In this document: positions 48,516 to 60,600 of the stretch, in pieces
Numbering within the stretch: the first letter of the stretch is position 1
How the letters are laid out: the number at the start of each line of letters is the position of its first letter
Source: Promerops cafer
Taxonomy: Eukaryota > Chordata > Aves > Passeriformes > Nectariniidae
DNA: 64,000 nt
Assembly: GCA_013398275.1 (NCBI GenBank)
Contig: VZSE01013216.1
Coordinates: 1,819,917 to 1,883,916, forward strand
Reading direction: 5' to 3'
Position numbers and translations under genes: made by a program
Notes under the pieces: generated by a model
What the model was told of the DNA's origin: nothing
The model's input: the letters and a program-made list of their open reading frames with translations, nothing else
The model's database searches: none

Positions 48516-48546
48516 CTTTCAGTTCAGGAAGTGTCATCAGTTAATT
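48516..48546 (-). CDS. ABCB11: Candidate ABCB11 exon 2 with start codon
   Basis: A 31-nt exon-like segment on the minus strand between ttattttttcag and gtattt. An ATG (48535-48537) preceded two codons earlier by an in-frame TAA opens MTLPELK and ends in phase 1, exactly the phase exon 3 needs. It would give a 1317-residue protein. Against it: the human exon 2 encodes about 25 residues, there is no similarity to that start, and the Kozak context (C at -3) is weak. A better exon 2 may exist between 42925 and 57000 that I could not see. Confidence 0.33.
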
Positions 48547-51500
48547 CTGAAAAAATAAACAGGACAAATTTGTTACTCACCTGTGGCTGTGAAAAATCAT
48601 AGGATCATAAATAAATTGCAAGGACTCTGTTCAATTAGTCAGTGAAGCACTCAAGCATTTTCCAGCATATTTTCATTATTGTAACCCATTTGTCAGAACT
48701 GAGTCTTTCAATTGGGCATTGGCTATTTGCACCTGGGTCAATAACCACACGGTCAGAATGCTTTCAGTTCACTGACATCTAATGGAGTGTTTAAATTTGA
48801 CTAATGCAATCTCACAACAAAGTCAGGGTACTTGGAAAACAATTATATATGAGGAGACCAGACAGTTCTCTGGAAAACAACTCACAGCTGAATGCACAGG
48901 AAGAATTATTATAGCATTATTTTATCAGTAACTTTATTTGCCAGACAATAATTGTGTACACTCTTGTCCCCACTGTACATAGCAACATCAGCTGAATAAC
49001 ATGATAATTGGTTCAGAGATTAAGCTAAATTCAGATTAAAAACTTGCTCAAAAGCTTTGTTTTCTAATTAAGATTGCCCCTTTCCACAGGGCTTCTAACT
49101 TTTTCCAATTTTTCCTTTGAAATTAAGATTTTACAGCCTGGAAGCTCCTGAGTAGTAGTGAATTCTCATTGGATACAAGCCCTCCAAGGATTTTTCAATA
49201 AGGGACACTGATGAAGACAGTGCTATAACATCAGACAATATCACCACATAGCTTAGAGGGAAAAGGCAAACAGGGTTTAGCTCCTCTCTGAAATTAGTTC
49301 TGACTACAGAGGGCCCTGACTGATAGGACAAGCCTCCAGAAGCAAGCCTGGCCCTGGCTCTGATGAGCAACAGCCAAGAACTACCCAGACTGCAAGACAG
49401 GTGCAGGCAAACAAAGGCTTCAGCAAAGGAATATGGCAACTCCAAGCAGAGTAAGGGATTTTATAAAGAAAATGGTAATTTTATTAAGGTTTGCAAGAGA
49501 AGGAAAGCCAGCCTGTGTACTGGGTCTATTCATGCATACATATGCCAAGAGAAAAATTTGCTTGATGTAAAGGAACTCTGAAATACTATACAGGGAAGGC
49601 AGTTACCTAATCACTTCTTCATACTTTCTTCACTACTGATGCTGCAGAGGAAGTGGAGCAATAAAAACTAGCATCTCTCAATTGCTACTTCTGCAACATA
49701 CTGGGTAACTTCCAGCCAGCACAAGAAGCTGCATTTCACCAGCATACATATTTACGTAAAGCACCATGAGCAGCCATAGGGCTTGCAGTAAAAATGGAGA
49801 TATCTTGAACCTGCCATGTCAGAGCAGAAAGCAGATGTACAAGCAGAAAATAAAAGCAGTGATCCTGTTCCTATTATTATGCTTAAAAACATGTCAAGAG
49901 ATTGCAATTTCCTTTTAAATTAAGTTTAGCCACAGCAGAATTTGACCATAGGAAGTGCAACTTCATTGCATCTTGCCCTGCAAGAGATAGATTGTCCATA
50001 AGCAATCTCTAAAACGTTCTGTCATTTGAATCTACTTAAATATTTTTTTAGTTGATTGCATTAGGCATTCCCTGTTTGCTGGGCCAAGCGTGCTCATAAA
50101 GAAGTATAACTGAACTTTTTCTCTAAGCAGAATTTCATCCATCATCAATAATTACTTATAAATTCACTAGTAAATCAATTGGAGTGTAATCCCAGATATG
50201 CAAGCTCTTCCCAAACGTATTTTGCAGTACTGATGTTTTCACACAGCCTAAGCTTCAGTTCAGCAGGTGAAGTGCTCCAACCTGCACCCTCCTTCCTGTG
50301 CTCAGGGACCACAGGTAAACTCCCATAGCCTAGTGGTGCAAATTTATTGCTTCAGAGGCAAAGAGGCAGTACTTGTTCCCTTATTTCCTGAGAGTTCAGC
50401 ATTGACAACCAAAGATTTTAGTAAAATAAAGCATTATTCTGGGTAGCAATATGTCAGTATCCACAGTAATGGGAAAGGTTCTGGGTCCTACTTGCTTTGC
50501 TTGACTTTTTGTTGCCTGTTGGCCTCAGTCTCACTCTTGTATCACCAATTCTCATTTCTGCTCAAGAAAAAAAAGGCAGGAGAATTTTCCTCAAAATATC
50601 ATGCCACATTCACAGCTTATTTTACTTGACATTTGACAAGCGTGTGTTTGTTACCTTTCTTGAAAGAAGATCTCACTAGAGGGATGTTTTATACATGTAG
50701 TTAGTGGTAGATAAATATTTTGGAATGTGCTCAAAAAGTCAGGGTTATCAATACATCATTGTCAGAACAGAAATGCAATTCCTGGAATCTTCATTGGGAC
50801 TGTTTGCAACCACATGCTTATCTGGGTTTTGGCACAAGTGCTCGGCACCTCCCATGCTGTGTTATCCAGCTAGGGAACAAATTAAATAAATTCCACTTAA
50901 CAAGTGTAGTTTTGTTTTAAAATTTGAATACATGTAATAAATGACTTCTGAGTTATCACTCATTCTATCAAAAGCAAAAATTACATATGCATTCTACTGA
51001 ACAAATCTGAATGTAACTGTTTCAGAATACTGTTTGCAAAACATCTGAAAACCGGAAAAATCCTGCATGTCTGACCCAACAAGTTGTGAAAGACAAGATG
51101 CTGCTGCCTTCCTGATGGCTAATTGATTTCAGCAGGAGCCGTACTGCAGTAGAGCTTGCAAAGGCCCAAGATCCTACTGGGTGGATCCTACTAAATTGGA
51201 ATCTTAAATTTGGTCTTTTATGATTTGCCATAGTACCAATTATACTTATTGCTAAATTCCAATCTCCATTTGACATTTGCTCTCTTCATAAAATTGCTTA
51301 TAACTTGAAAAGTTGCTTTTATTTGAACTATGTTTTCAGGCCAAAAGTGATTTTTTTTCCCCCTTGAAAACCTGCGAGTAAAGTCAGACCAGCAAAAGTA
51401 TTCATTCACTGAACTCTAAGAGCTTATACAAGCTGGTTTACATTTTTATATTTTCGCCCTCCCCCCAATTTCCGACGATTCAGAAATGTTTTTCAAATCA

Positions 51501-52962
51501 ATCCAAATAGATTCCAAACTAAGATGTCTTCGCAATGTGGAAAGTGCACCTAGAAATTTCTCACAGCCACCCTCCAGAAAAAATACATACCGTGAGTTAT
51601 TGCATGATAGTAACTTCTGTCTAAGCTTTCTTCTCTGAAGAAATTCCCCATTTTAATATTTTCTGAGATGCTAAGCAGGTTCTATTCAGCTTCCTGAAAT
51701 TACTTTCTGCAGCTCAAAAGCAGTTTGTTGAGGAAAAAAAAACAGTGGTAGAGAAAGAGAAACTCCTTTTATGTTTACCTCTCCTACATTTGTATGGCAA
51801 AGGATTGCTACCCACAATAGCAGGACCCCTGACCTGACACTGATTGAGCAGTGTTTCCCTGCACCAGGCTTTGCATGCTGCTGGAGTGCTGTTCTGTGCT
51901 CCTTCCAGCCATACTGGAGAGCCTATCATTAGAATGAGGCCAGACAGGGCTATGCAGGTACTTCTGCCAGGCTTGTCCTGGAGAGGAAATTTTTGCTAGC
52001 CACTTGTTGAACCCACGTCTCCAGCAAGATGCATGCACCTCCTGAGTGCCCCAAGAGTGCTGAAAGTACAGTAACAACCAATACCACAGCTTGTGGCACT
52101 CAAGAGTGGCAAAAGAAACAAGCATTTCCAGGCCCAAGCCAAAGGGAGCAGGGAGAGAAACTGGGGGGGAAGAGCTGCTCACCATGCAGAGGATGAACTA
52201 ACAACTCTGCAGCTCTTGTCAGGGACCAGCCAGACCACGTGTCACCAGCTGGTCTGGGACAGGCTGCCATTGCCATCATTCACTCAACTGTATGGGCAAG
52301 ATCATTTCCAGCTCCATCCTACCCCTTTACTTGGTTTCCACAGTTTTAATTTCCTACTCATTCAGTCAGTTTCAAATCAATTTTTACAAGAAAGCTTATT
52401 CATTTTGCTGCTAAGAACAATCTTTGCCCAAGCCTCCTTGCTTACTGCAGCACCTGGCACCGCACAGCACTGTGAGTGAAGAGACATGTGAAGGGAGAAG
52501 AAATTCTGCTGCCATGTTTATGCAGTAGTACTCAGAGCTGGATCAGAAGTGCCCACCAGACTCTGGGCCAAAGATTAAGCGAACAAGTCACCCAGCAAGC
52601 ATATGTTAGCATCTGTGCCCATTCAAACTGTAGGGATTTTGTTTGTAGAGTTTGTAATATTTGAGCATTTATTTGAGAAATATTGAAATTGGTTTATTCC
52701 TAGTATCAAAAAATTGCCCCTCGACTAGTAAAAATATTTTAATCCCTGACAGTTTTCATACATAAAGAGATATTTTAAGAGATTAAGTCACATCAACAAT
52801 AACATCATTCATAAGCAAAAGAAAAGAGGGAGGTCTGAAGCAAGCTCTATTAAATCAACAGGAGTCCTGCTAACTTCAAGACAAAGCACTGATCAGTCCT
52901 TTCAGCTCAGTAGGTTAGTTCTCCTTAATGAGCTTTGACAGTCCCCCAGGCTCTTTAAATCA

Positions 52963-52972
52963 CTATATATAG
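52963..52972. promoter_or_regulatory. TATA-like palindrome ctatatatag
   Basis: A good TATA match that, being palindromic, reads on both strands. On the minus strand it could place an ABCB11 start site near 52935, about 0.6 kb downstream of the IR-1. No donor-bordered first exon could be confirmed. Confidence 0.2.
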
Positions 52973-53540
52973 CCAGCAACGCTTATACAACATAGGTAGG
53001 TGAGGCAGGCATAGAGCATGGCCAGAAGATTAATACCAAGTACATCCCTAAAATAGACAGATCACAGTAAAAGTCATTAGCAATAGCAGGGAGAGGGGCC
53101 CTGCTGATGTGCTGATTAGGAAAGTACCACCAGACAGAATTTATGAGACTTTTTTTTAAACCAACGTGCGGCTCTTGGTGCTCAAGTTTATGAGCAAATT
53201 GGGCTGTTTCTATGTTCTGACGCTGGAAATAACTGGTGAAGGCAACTCATGAGCACGTGGACGTACAGACTGAGCTTGCAGATGTCTCCCCAGAATGTGA
53301 GTAGAACTTATGTCTATTGTTATAGTGAGCAGTACCTATTATATGCATTTGCAAGATAGGTAAGAGAGCTAAGCATTTGTTTTCTAGTGCACAGACAAGA
53401 GAACATGCAGTCCCTTCCTTTCTAGAGTAATTTTGACAATTGTTGCTTATCTTAGCACCTACAGTCTCTGAATAAAATGCTAACTTGGAAATGCTCTTCC
53501 CAACATGTGGAATCTTTCCCTACATCAATTTTCAAATACT

Positions 53541-53553
53541 GGGTCAGTGACCT
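53541..53553 (-). promoter_or_regulatory. IR-1 nuclear receptor element, candidate FXR site for ABCB11
   Basis: GGGTCA-G-TGACCT: two receptor half-sites inverted around one base, the arrangement bound by FXR/RXR. ABCB11 is the classic FXR target through an IR-1 in its promoter (established for mammals). This motif lies upstream of all resolved ABCB11 exons. Reading through the window by eye I found no second IR-1 of this quality. Function is inferred. Confidence 0.42.
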
Positions 53554-53866
53554 AAGATTTTAAATGGTTTTGTTTTCCTGGGGCTTTTATGATGCTGTGG
53601 TAAAAATGTGAAGTGCAAGCCATACAAAGAAGATACAATCATGATGAAAAGTCACTGTACCAGACTACATTCATGTCCCTACAAAATGCTATGTAAGAGA
53701 GTTTGGAGGTATATTTCTTTTCAGGTAACACATTATTAAAGATCTTAAATTATCTGTTGACCACCAAACCAAATCATCACATATTTACACAGCATACGAA
53801 AAAGCACTCCTTTTCCGTGAAACAGAAGTGCAAAGCTCTGCATGTGCAGGAATAGCTCACCTAAGC

Positions 53867-53874
53867 TATATAAA
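53867..53874 (+). promoter_or_regulatory. TATA box candidate on plus strand
   Basis: TATATAAA flanked on both sides by a 12-bp direct repeat, agctcacctaag (53854-53865 and 53874-53885). It could serve a plus-strand transcript leading towards the SDR gene, 3.4 kb downstream. Weak evidence. Confidence 0.2.
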
Positions 53875-56800
53875 GCTCACCTAAGAGTAAGAGATCCAAT
53901 GTTTTGTGCCTGCCAATTTGTTCAGTTATTAACTGAAAACTAGAGGTTTGCAGCTATGGAAGGGTGACTCTGGAGAGCTGTTGGATGATCTTTCAGTGAT
54001 ACATCTAAAGCTTCCATTGTGTGCTACGTGAGTGCTCATTCTGAAGAACCACAGTGCCTAAATTTCCCATTGGCAGTTCTTCCTCAGGGTGCCCGGCAAA
54101 GCATCTGCCAGAGCATTGCACAGCACTGACTTCTGGAGTTTTGCACTGCCTGCACAGTGGAGGGTGAAGGAATCCAAAGCACACACAGGCCCCAGACTTC
54201 ACCCCAGCCTGAAATTCTTTGGCATAAGCAGACTTCCTGTGGGAGTCAATCATTAACACCTTCCTTTGATATGGGGTCTATGTGCTTCAGTTTCCTTTAG
54301 TGCAGAGAAGCAGAGGGATGCTGTACTTTGCAGTCATCTAGGGATCTTAGACGGCTCTCAATGCAGTCATGCTGCTTTTCTCTAAAATCAGTTGCTTTTA
54401 TAATGGCACATGTGTAGGCACGAGAAGCCAAGCTCTATCACACAAGCTCTCAATTTGCCAGGCAAATATCAAAGTTTGATGGAAAATAGGATTTGCCTTT
54501 AGTTATTTACTGGCTACATTATTAATCCAAATGTAATATTTATGAAGATACATCAATACTCTTGAAATATCATGCTGACATTTTCTCTGGAAATGCACTG
54601 TTTGCCACTCCATGCAGCTATTTCAAAATCGACATGATCTTGGAAGCCAGGTGGCTTTTCTTTGGCTTTTGTAGAACTTCACAATTATCAAACAGGAGAT
54701 ATTTTGGATAACATTGTACATTCACAGAATTACACAGATTTTCTTGAAAGAAAACTTTAACTGAGACTGTTTCTCTTGGTCCTGACCCCAGGCTCCTTCC
54801 AGCAGTAATGACATCACCTAGCAGAATACATAATGGCAGAAGGCTCCAGCAGAGCAAAACCTACCGTGATGCTCAGGTCACTGTGTTACGGGAGAAGGAG
54901 CGCTAGCACATGGCAAGAACTAGGCAGTTAGGAATTACAGACTTAGTAACACTGGCCCAGGGCTGACAGGAAAAGAAGAGCAGCGGAGACTCCACAGTGC
55001 TGCCCTCTCAGCTGTCTCCTCCAGAGCCTTTTGTCTTAGAGAGCTTTTGTGCCAATTATTGCTACACAAACACAGTGGCTAACACTAACCAGAGCAATCC
55101 CAGGCGTTTTCCTTACAGAAGCCAAGTTGGCACCCTTCCAAACATTCCAGGACTTATCTACAGAGCCCAGTTTCAAACTTAACTTGCTTTCCAGTAGTGC
55201 AAGCTCACTGCCCACTGATTCCTCCCTGCAGCACAGACAAGAAAGGAAGATGTGATTTACAGGTCCTGTTTTCAATTAGGTTACTTGTTTGCCCAAAATT
55301 ATTTTGTTTAATTTTGTATTGGAAAAAAGGAAATTTGAGTCCTAAAGTTATGTATATATATCACTGCACTAGCTTGCCAAATACCTTGCTGTGATTTAGT
55401 GGCATGGGGTTTCCAGAGCCTGCTGACAGCAACTCCTCTCTCTTTTTGTGTCAAGCTCTGCTCCAAATTCAAAATGGGCAGTCAAAGGAAATGCCATTGC
55501 CTGGTACATCTTTGCAAATGGACTGGGGTGATCTATGATCAGCTGCTTCAACATTCTGTTTTCAGACAGAATTTTACATCACAAAAGCCTTCATTAGCCT
55601 GAGTGCTTTCACATAGTTTAGTGGCACTTTGTCAGAGCACACTCTGAGTCCTCTCAGAAAATAAATGTCACCAACACAGTGAAAAATTACAAAGATGATT
55701 TCAAAGTGCACACATTCAGGAACACTGCAATCCTTGCCAAATTTAATAGGAACACGCACAGCAAGAAAGCCAAGTGTCTAAGCAAAGTACCTGAGCTAGA
55801 GGGCTGATTAATAAACCTCAGAAAAACAGTGAGATGGGCCACTAAAATAAGCAGTGCAAACATCCCAAAAATTCAGTGAAAGCCCTCCTGTAAACCGCAG
55901 TTTACAGAAGAAGAAAACTCTTACCTGTGTATATTTGCTTAATGTTTTAAAATCAGAGGCCATTAGTCAATAGCTCAGAAGTTCATACTGATGGCTAGTG
56001 AGGCACTCAAATATCATTACGTGGTAATGAATGTTGTCATTTGTTATACTTTATTAGCTTTCTAACTGATTTAATTATTTAATGAGAGTTCAACATTCAT
56101 TCATTATCAGATTCTGAGATTTCTTCCATACCTACTTGGTGAGGTGACAGCAAAATTTAGGATCAAAATAAATGCAAATCAGTCCATGAGCTCAGTAGGA
56201 ACAAGAACAGATAGGCTCTAGCAAACAGGCCTAATACACTGAGCTTCCTTTAATATACATGTCTTAACATAGAAATAATGTTACACAGAAGACACCCTTT
56301 AAAAATGTCACATTTTAAAATTGAGATGACTGCACATCTAAACATATGTAGGTACCTAGAACCTAGGTGACTGCTTAGAACCTGTGAAAAAGTTACTCTT
56401 AACAGGATGTCTGGAATATGCTTATTGGATGTCCTATAAATATTGGCTTTAATGAATTAATTTGGTTTAGTTCTTGTAAAAACCAAAATACAAATAGAAA
56501 ACTAGTAATCAATTATCAAGGTTAGGAAACCTTGGGTTTCCTCAGTGCCTTTTTTTTTTTTTTACAGCAACATCTCCATGCATTTCCAGATTTCTTTGTA
56601 CAAACACACTTCCAATATAGTATGTTCTGCTGTGCTGTGTATCACTGCTAAACAGGCAAGAAGTGACAGAAGACTCAGGCACTGCCCCAAAGTCTACCTT
56701 GTCTAAGGGGCAGAGAGCAAATTACTCACTGTCACACAACACAGCCACATAACAAATTAGTCATCAGATCCACCACTGCAGCTTACACTTCTCTTGGGTT

Positions 56801-57278
56801 GTTCTTGGGGTCACTCTGCTTCCGTGTTACAGATTAGAAAAGTAGCCTGGGTAGCATCATACAAGTGGTCAAAGAGAATCATCCTTTTTCCCAGGGGAAT
56901 TTCTCTCTCTGGTATCAGGATAAATAATGATCAATGTCCACAAAAAAAGAACTTTGAGAACTGATAACGTCATTCCTTTCAGTCTGAAATGTCCTTAAAG
57001 GACAGAGCTGACTAAAAAGTCTGGTCAGCAAAGCTTGAAAACAGTGAAAATCTATTGAAAAAAACCATACAGAATGTTTTGTCAAGGCACACATTAATAA
57101 TGGATCCTGATTGCATTGTGCCAAAGCTCCTGTTCCTGCTCTCCTCTAACACAGTGGTCTGGAAGGGCTGCAACCAGAAACAAAGCCCCTTACAGGAGCT
57201 GTGTGTCAGGAAGTTGGAGGGTTGGCTGAGCACATTTGTTTCACTGCACTTCTACATCATTAATTTATTTGCTTGTAG

Positions 57279-57609
57279 CTCTCACTTTCAGACTCACTGC
57301 ACATAGCAATTTTGGCTTCCATACTTTCTCTTAGCATTTACTGGATCATCAGAGACAGATACAGAGTGAGAAACTTGAATGGAAAGCATGTCTTCATAAC
57401 AGGCTGTGACACTGGACTTGGAAACGCGCTGGCTAAATGGCTTGACAAAAAGGGATTCTGTGTCATTGCTGCATGTGCCACAGAAAAAGGAAGCCAAGAG
57501 CTACGATGCTGCTCTTCACTCTCACTGAAGACAGTGAATCTGAACTTAGCAGACTCCAACAGCATTGCCAAGGCTGTGGTGTTTGTGACTGAACAGACAG
57601 CTGGCAAGG
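57279..57609 (+). CDS. SDR gene exon 1 (first visible coding exon)
   Basis: The frame is open from 57279, just after an in-frame TAG, to donor gtaagt at 57610. The 5' border is uncertain. Acceptor-like AGs at 57277-57278 and 57290-57291 follow pyrimidine-rich sequence. Encodes the membrane anchor, TGCDTGLG and the first half of the Rossmann fold; ends in phase 1. Confidence 0.75.
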
Positions 57610-60600
57610 GTAAGTGACAAGGCAACTTCTCAGAAAGATGATTCAATATCACCAAATCTCGTCTAGCTAAAAGTTCTGTTGCCTCTCTACTCACTGCAGA
57701 GGCATTTTTAATCTCACTGATGAGACACATTCACTCACTCCTCAGTTCTGTCATTTCTCAGTTCAAAGATACTCTCTCCAGCAATGCTGCCCATTGTTTT
57801 CACCAACAGGATACCTAAAAATCTACTTGCTCCGTCTGTTAGAACTAGATCATTCCCAGGTGTGTTTTCTAAACTCTTTCTGGTGTAGTTGAAGAATGTC
57901 AGGAGAAGGAAGGTACTAACTGGTACCAGAAAATTTTCTTGATAAATTCAGCCCACTCAATTAAAAATGGTTAATTCAGGGCCGCTGCGGCCCTCCTCTA
58001 GTAAACAGAAGAGTATATTTTTGCATGCCTGGGTAAGTCTGACATTTGCATTGTACTCAACAATTGCACTGACTGTAACAGTTAAACACTTGTAATTTCA
58101 GCCAGTTTTGCTGGAGTTGTTACATAGGTAGCTCTCACTACCCCTATCACACACGTCTGAGCACTCCTGCAAGAGGAAGAGTTTACCCTTGGATACCTAT
58201 GAGATTTCAGTGATGGGTTTGGCAAAGGCTAAAAAGATCTGCACGGTAAATATATTCAACTGTGGCAATACACATCTATCAGCATTGATAGCTCAGACTA
58301 AAGGCTATCAAAGGGCACCACAGCATTGTAATTACTAATTGTAACACACAGTTATACCAACCATTCAATAGACTTATTAATAAATTAAGTACCTAAAACA
58401 GCAAAACACAGGACTACCATAGGACTTTCTCCTCAAAGCTTGTAAAAGGCTTTTGGCCTCATCATGATATTCCAGGCCATTCTTGAATGCAGAGATTGAG
58501 AGCAAGTTTAACAAAATTATTAGCACTTACCCCCTCCAGCAGGCTCTTGCTCCCAACTTGTAGAAAGCCACACATTCTCAGCCAGGATAGCCACTGCTAA
58601 TGCTTTCACCTCAGTGTGTGAGACTCTTTATGGAGGCTGGGTGCTGGACTTTCGGCCTCTCCCCTCAGGCACAGGCTGTCCTCAGCAAACTCTTGGAAAC
58701 GTCACTATTTATCTAAAGTTCCTCGAGTAATTTATAAAGGTAGTAAAGTAGTATTATCAATACACAGGGCTGAGCTAGTATCTTTAGAAGCATTGACTAA
58801 TTCTACACATTAGGTTCAGACCTTTAGACCACAAACCAGAAAAATCAGTCTCTCTACTCCTATGCAGGCTATTTGATTTTCACAGGAATACAAACGCGTA
58901 TTAGGAGCCTACATACTTGAGTGGATCTGGATAATAAAGCCCAGCATGGTGGCCCACATCTCCAAACAAAATAGTTTTCCTTTAACACATTACCCATGCT
59001 CTTCAGCAAATTCTAACAGGTGTACACAGTAGATCATCCATGCAAACCCCTAGTAACTGTATTTATCTCACTGAAGTTTTTGCAGACTGTGTGCTTGGTT
59101 CCCAATGCACACATGACACTCCAGGGTAAGATATTGCCATATACTGAAATAAATGGTTTTGCATTTCTCCTAGGGCTTTTTGGCTTGGTGAGCACTGCTG
59201 AAGGAACAGCACCTGTAGGACCCACCGACTGGCTGAGGATTGAAGACTTCCGTTCTGTCCTGGATGTTAGCCTGCTGGGATTGATTGAAATCACACTCAA
59301 GCTTCTGCCACTTCTGAAAAAAGCTGAGGGAAGAGTTGTCAATCTAATTAATTCCAAAGGCCTCATGGCTTTTGTAGGGGGTGGCTACAGTCTGTCCAAA
59401 TGGGGCATGGAAGCTTTCTCTGACACCTTACGGTGAGTGGCCAGAAACACATGCATAAATCCAAGAACAGATTCCACACATGCTGAGGAAGGGTAACTGT
59501 ATGTTTGCCCATTTTGATTCCTCTCTGGAAATCCTGCCTAAAGGGGAAAAGAAAAATAAGAGGACTGGTCACTTTTTTAAGATTTCGGTCTCCAGTACTA
59601 TGGACAGATCCAGCAAGGAACTGCACTCTGAAAATTTTCATATCCTAGACAAGTTGTTAGTGTGCAGATTTCAGGCATGTGAATCCAGTGCATACCTGAA
59701 AGTAAATCAACAGTATAGCAAGTTATACTTGCCTGTATATTTTGCTCTAATTCTCCACATCAATCTGAGCTGGGCAATTCCAGACAGCAACCACACTACC
59801 AAAGGTAATTGTAACTTCAAAAAAATTAAGCTGAGCAACCTTTGCTGAAACCAGTTGTACTGTACTGCTTCTAGAAAGCTAAGGCCCAGCCCAGTGAGTC
59901 ACGTCTTCATGAGTCAGAATGACTAAGAAAGCTGACTTCAAACCATTATGAGTACGTACTTAAAGAAAGCGTATACCCCAAAGAAACAGAAACTAATGGC
60001 TAATGTACTTGTGGTCCATTCCTTCACACAATGTACAACATGGCTGCCTGGGTCTCTTGAGCTGCCCAGCGAGTCAAAGATGCCATTTTCATCCCAAAGG
60101 AGTTGCACTGCAACTCGAATTTACGCAGAGGGAACCACGCTATGAGGAAATCCACTAACCTTCATTGCATTAACATTTAATCATTTAATCATAGCCATTT
60201 AACCATAGGATAGACAATAAAGTTCTAATCCAATTGAAAATATTTTTCATTGTTACTTTTTCTCAGACACTTTAATAATCTGCTGTTGCTGTGAACTAAA
60301 ATGATGCAACAGTATATAAAATTTTCAAAAGTTTTAGTATGATAATACATGACTAAGATGCACCTGGCTGTTACATCCTTTGCATGAGTCCAACATAAAC
60401 CACACAGAGAGTTCTCAATCTACTTGACACTGCTTTTTTTTTTCCTTGGTTGTCTACTCTGCTTTTACAGGACAAGTACACTGCTGTGAAGCTAATCTGA
60501 ACATTTCAAAATAATTCTGATACATGAAGACAAGAATCAAAGTCTCAAATATTCATGTGACATTTTCAACTTATGATTCATAGTTGTGCCATTATTGGGT

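Larger units (their letters stand above)
42925..57278. other. Spacer upstream of ABCB11 and of the SDR gene
   Basis: About 14 kb without a recognised coding gene. It should contain the ABCB11 promoter and 5' exons (minus strand) and possibly 5' exons of the SDR gene (plus strand). Visible items: an imperfect 0.27-kb duplication flanking an N (43560-44101), a GC-rich island (46700-47100), an A/C-rich tract (48367-48455), an IR-1 motif (53541), and TATA-like motifs (52963 and 53867). Open frames of 60-128 codons show no domains. Confidence 0.5.

Noticed and set aside
48580..48612. ATG followed by the strong donor gtgagt on the minus strand, as ABCB11 exon 2
   Set aside because: It would end in phase 2 whereas exon 3 needs phase 1, and it lies only about 45 nt from the next acceptor, too short for an intron between them.
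57055..57306. 83-codon plus-strand frame just upstream of the SDR exon as its N-terminus
   Set aside because: It is in another frame than the SDR exon and shows no family similarity.
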